A stretch of DNA of 64,000 nucleotides, from contig OY482854.1 of the NCBI GenBank assembly GCA_960531495.1, forward strand, positions 16,049,308 to 16,113,307. Direction: 5' to 3'. The notes below the pieces were generated by a model. The model was not told the DNA's origin. It worked only from the letters and a program-made list of their open reading frames with translations, and ran no database searches. Below, piece after piece: positions 59,691 through 64,000 of this stretch; within the stretch, counting starts at the first letter, position 1, and each line of letters begins with the position of its first letter. This DNA is from Zeus faber (taxonomy: Eukaryota; Chordata; Actinopteri; Zeiformes; Zeidae). The translations under genes and the position numbers were made by a program.

Positions 59691-62600
59691 AAGCCTTGTG
59701 TAATGTGTGATGATAACTGGAGGGCTGTAATCGGCCAGCAGGCCTCATTTTCCCTCACCCTGGCCTATGGCTTTTCTGCATTGGCCCACATCATTCTATG
59801 ATGTGGGGAAAAAAGTGCAGTAGGATATTTCCAAATTAGAACAGCTCTCCATAATGGGTGAGGCGTAATTGTGTGCCTTTTTCACGCTAGATCAAATTCA
59901 ATCAATTTACCGTAGTGCAGTTCAAATCTCAGGCAGGAAAAGACAAAACTGTTGAAATGGCAATCATTTCCCCAGTAAAAGCTATCAAATTTCAGTACCA
60001 AGTCTACTGTGTTTGTCTATTTATAAACAACACCCCTAAAACAAAGAAGAAAAAAAACTGTATCCGAAAGCAGTCTAGATCTAGAATAAATTAAAGAATC
60101 TAACGGCCCCAACCAGGCAATGACTAAGTAATCACAGCAGAATTTTATCATGAGTTTAATGGCATTATTTAAAGCATTTCACATGATATTGAAGAGCTGC
60201 AGGTAATATATTCTTCTCACTTAGTAAATCTGTCTTTTGATTTAGTCTAAGTGACCATACATACAGTATATGTCTTGACACAAAATCCAGAAATGCAGTA
60301 GTTCATTTGACTGTTTCTCTTTTTCTATAATGCAGTAATGTTATATTTAACAGGATGCCATAGCATACACTGTGCTCACACTAAATAAGTTACTATACTT
60401 GCTGCATCAAAAATCACTGTACAAAAGCATTTATATGCTGTTCTATGCCATTCTACGATACAACTTTATATTGTGCAATGGATGTAAGTCACGACTTAAG
60501 ATTTTGGCAACTTAATTCCCAATTACTGTACTGCAATACTTGGTCCATTGATTTCATTGCACAATAGTTCCAAAGTTTTTCTTCATTAAAAAAAATTATA
60601 CAATAAGAAAAGTCATTGTTATAGATACATTGATATACTGTATATACATTGAAACATACAATAGAACATAGACCAATTAAGAATTGACATACATCATATG
60701 TATGCAGATTTGTTTACTTATAATGTATATACAGCATATATGGACAACAATCATTAATACATTATAGATTGGCATGATAGTCATTCATTAAAATAAACCA
60801 CATCACATTACAGTTACTCAAAGCAAACATAAGGCTTCGATACTTCATGTGACAAATACGTGGGTGAATCTGTTACCTAATCTCAATAATTTGGTCAAAA
60901 CTTAAAAGACATACTGTAGTTGATCAGTATAACCTAAATTCATTCACACTGTTCACTTGTGCTCATTTAAATTTACTAGACAAATGACAGAATATACAAT
61001 TGGCAAAGTGAGGGAGATTTCTATTTCTTTATACAGCGGTGTCAAAATTAGCAGAACATTCAAACACATTTAGCATTGAATAAATGGATTACTGAATTAA
61101 TTATAGAGTGACTATGCTGCTCTCTCAGAAACTATGAAATTCTTTAAGAACTGTCTAACATTTCTGAGGATCTGAAAAATCTGTCATTTGAATGTATTTT
61201 CCATGAGTCATTATTGTGGTCCCAGAGTTCATGTCACCTTTTACTTCTTAAAATACAGAGGCCATGTAATGCTTCATACGGCAAAAAAATAAAACCACTG
61301 TTTCAGATCTGAAATGATCAAAGAAATAAAATAACTTTCATATTACATGCAAATAAAGAAAGGCAAATATTTATAAGTTAAAAAAAAGGCCTCAGTCATT
61401 GTTAACCAATTCATTGCTTAATGGGACTCAATCTGATGAGTCTGACACACATTTAGGCCTAGAACACACAAAGCACAACATCAATTACACAGCGTAAGAC
61501 TACTAAAGGCTAGCACATTTTCAATACACCAATTACCAAATCCCATTTCTGCCACACTTTCAAACGCTTGATGCTTTTTATGCATTTAATCAAATTCCTG
61601 TGCTATTTACTGTTTCACTCTGCAGTCAATCTAATGTTGCATTTCACACCAGTACTATTATAGGGAAATACTATGCACACTGATCAAAACACAGAGAAGC
61701 TATTTTCTAATTTTAGAGAAGGGAAAGCATCTCATGAAGGCAGTTCAACATTACAATGCTGAACATCCCAATCCAACATTCCATCCACTGGTACATGTTG
61801 TGGCTTCATTGAAATGAACCGATGCGTCTTGATGTAGTTTGTTTCACCGCAAAGTTCTCTCTTTCCGACGGCTTTTTAAACCAGGAGGTCTAAAGCAATA
61901 GCTGTGACCATGCAAATTCTTACCATGCATATTGATTTAATACAAACGTGTTGATTGGTTCAGCATGTGCTTATGGGGAAGCTGGTGTGTGGCTATAGAA
62001 GGGGAAAGATAGGGGTCACACGGAGTCACCATAGTGTCTTTAAGTCCCTGGGCATAACACTCAACCATCACAAGCAACTAGGGAGCATCCATGGGGCTTG
62101 TGCAAGGATTGATGATGGGAGATTGGGAAGGAGTGGGGGCACGCTCAGACATGGAGGGGGTATGGTTGAGGGCTTCACCTTTCTTCTGTTATCGGGGTAC
62201 CTCTTGGCATCACTCCAGTGGATTTTACGTCGAACTGCCGCTGCTAGTGGTGGATTCCTGCCAATGAGAAAATATGATTACACATCACAGGAGAGAGCTA
62301 AAAGACCGGCCAGACTGTGACATGTCTCATGCAGCCGTGGTCTGTCACTCAGACAGGGGCTTCAGGCAGTACAACGCACTGGTTTGGTGCTGGGCAGCGC
62401 CCTTGGACATGTGGGGTATATCAATGGAATCCATGCTCCAAATATGTGAGGACAGTGGCTGCTCGGTAACTGTGCGATTGGTTTCACTTTGTGTCTCTGC
62501 TACTCAAAGAATAAGGACACAAACCACACTGCAGTAAATAGGAATTCACAAGTCCCATCCTGTGGACTAAGAACACATTTAACCATACAGTCTAATAACA

Positions 62601-64000
62601 CACACACACACACACAAAACACTCCAATTATACACAAACACAAACAAACAATCTGAAATGGAAATGTTCCAAATCTTCATCTTTAGTGATGGGAATAAAT
62701 GTGATGAGCAGATTAATTTCACGTGCACCAGTGAAAAGTAAAACTGTTATATACAGTATACCACACAGTATGCAATATTGAAAATGGCTAAGTCAGAAGG
62801 GGGAATCAGTGAGGCATTCAACAAAATAGATTATTTTTTGTAAGAAGAATAAGGGTTTCATAATGATTATTCTATGAGCAAAGGGGGAGGTGGGTGACTC
62901 TGGCACAGAAGTCAAGTGATTTATCAGCAAGGGCAATCACTAGGAAGGACGTACCTTTATAATACCCCTTAATCTGGATGGGCAGTTTTACTTGATTCAC
63001 TGCCAAACAGACCACAGATTATCATTATTACCATCACATTAGGACATTTTGTCTTTTTGCAAAGGGTAAAACAAGGCCGTTCATATAAACCATGAGGTAG
63101 ATGAGAGGTATATTATATTAACGTTTCATGGAAAGATAAAGTTATGTTACAGTTCAGAAACTGTAGTGCTTTTAAGAAAGTGGTAGTATTATCTGTTACG
63201 GTCTGAACAGACTTATTTTAAGTGGGAATGTAAAAGGTGAGTCTCTGTCGCAAGGAACCAACTTCAAAAACAAGCGCTAGTGTGCTCTCCAAGAGGGGAA
63301 AAAATAACAAAATAGTTCAGAGTACAAAACAAACACAAATCTGCTCAAACACTTAGTTGTATAAGGCCATAACGAGGGTCCTGGACGGGGGGGAGGGGGC
63401 GGGAGACTCCTGCATACCTCCAGTTTCCGGGCGGACTTCCCTCATTTAGGATACTTTAGAGTGGGAAGAAAAACAGACAAACAAGGAATTCAGAGGTCGG
63501 CTCATTAACAGGCACAAAAAGGGATTGGTGTGCGTATTAAAATGGTTCAATTAATTTCAATTCAACATTATTTTTTTCCTACCTTAAACTGAAATGATTG
63601 CAGATTGAATAATGACAAGTAAAGGTACAATAGTTCAATTTAAATTGTATCAGAGAAATACCATAGACTCCACATGGATGGTATGGTTATAGCTTGTGTA
63701 GTATACAATGACAAGAAAAAAAGGGTTAGTCAGCAATTAGTCTGTGTGGTGCTGGACAGGAGCAACCTTTAAACAAATCAAACACAACACAACAACACAG
63801 GTGGTTAACAGCCTGGTCTCACTTCACAGTATACCCTCCAGATGGAGCAGTTTGTAAACAAGCCGTATGTCATTCTGTAAAGGCAATAGTGTTAGTAAGA
63901 GCAATGTTAGATCTTAGCAACATGCTAAAACATACAGTACATTTAACAATACAATATACAACACAATTTATTCCGCCTCATACTGACCATATTAACCAAC
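59691..64000. other. AT-rich noncoding region upstream of the cluster
   Basis: No reading frame with recognisable protein similarity. 59700-60010 has balanced composition with homeobox-like TAAT sites and could be a conserved noncoding element. 60.2-61.95 kb is AT-rich with repeated TATATACAGTATA-like words and resembles a long 3' untranslated region. Acceptor-like sequences on the minus strand near 62260 and 63450 hint at the end of a neighbouring gene, but I cannot identify one. Confidence 0.4.

Noticed and set aside
61955-62320. Plus-strand open frame of 121 codons
   Set aside because: No recognisable domain, start context or neighbour support; glycine- and arginine-rich composition looks like chance translation.
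56521-64000. Search for tRNA, other small RNA or CRISPR-like arrays
   Set aside because: Nothing with the expected structure was seen; repeats here are simple microsatellites or the degenerate 40-bp array.

Overview
The window is vertebrate genomic DNA, almost certainly from a teleost fish. It carries seventeen single-exon open reading frames of about 2.33-2.37 kb, all on the minus strand. Each encodes a signal peptide, six cadherin (EC) repeats, one transmembrane helix and a short cytoplasmic stub, and each ends exactly at a splice donor in the same phase (phase 0, usually GAG|GTAAG). This is the layout of the variable exons of a clustered protocadherin locus. The shared stub (motifs [16 protein letters not shown] and [17 protein letters not shown]) is the form I associate with fish alpha-type clusters, so I call it a pcdh-alpha array. 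I cannot assign paralogue numbers. The constant exons are not in the window and should lie beyond its left edge, because transcription runs right to left.

Layout, numbering exons from the left (V1 nearest the constant region, V17 first in the cluster): V1-V3 (269-10377) are a young subfamily with near-identical N termini and duplicated flanks. V4-V6 (11213-21435) are single, more diverged members. V7 and V8 (22091-27669) are a very recent tandem duplicate, and V8 is a chimera whose 3' end comes from V9 (28564-30930). V10 (31461-33818) follows. V11-V16 (34741-53072) form a second subfamily. V17 (54160-56520) is the most divergent ectodomain but carries a tail copied from V15, and an orphaned decayed tail lies just behind it (53711-54086). 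From 56.5 to 64 kb there is no gene I can support: microsatellites, a degenerate tandem repeat, an RFX-type palindrome and AT-rich sequence, some of which could be conserved noncoding DNA or the 3' end of a neighbouring gene.

A short motif lies 165-255 bp upstream of every start codon. On the coding strand it reads roughly CCAC(N)2GGTGTCAGTGT. It matches the position and CTCF-like sequence of the conserved promoter element (CSE) of clustered protocadherins. In the known system one promoter is chosen per chromosome through CTCF/cohesin looping to a distant enhancer, and the chosen variable exon is spliced to the constant exons. The proteins then give each neuron a surface identity by homophilic EC1-EC4 binding. 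Here the 5' two-thirds of the exons differ while the last ~700 bp are nearly uniform, the signature of gene conversion.

The most interesting material is the record of recombination: an unequal-crossover chimera with a 56-bp exchange window, a tail replacement that left its predecessor stranded, a composition patch inside V4, and two copies of a long-inverted-repeat element. I found no sign of an unknown gene system.
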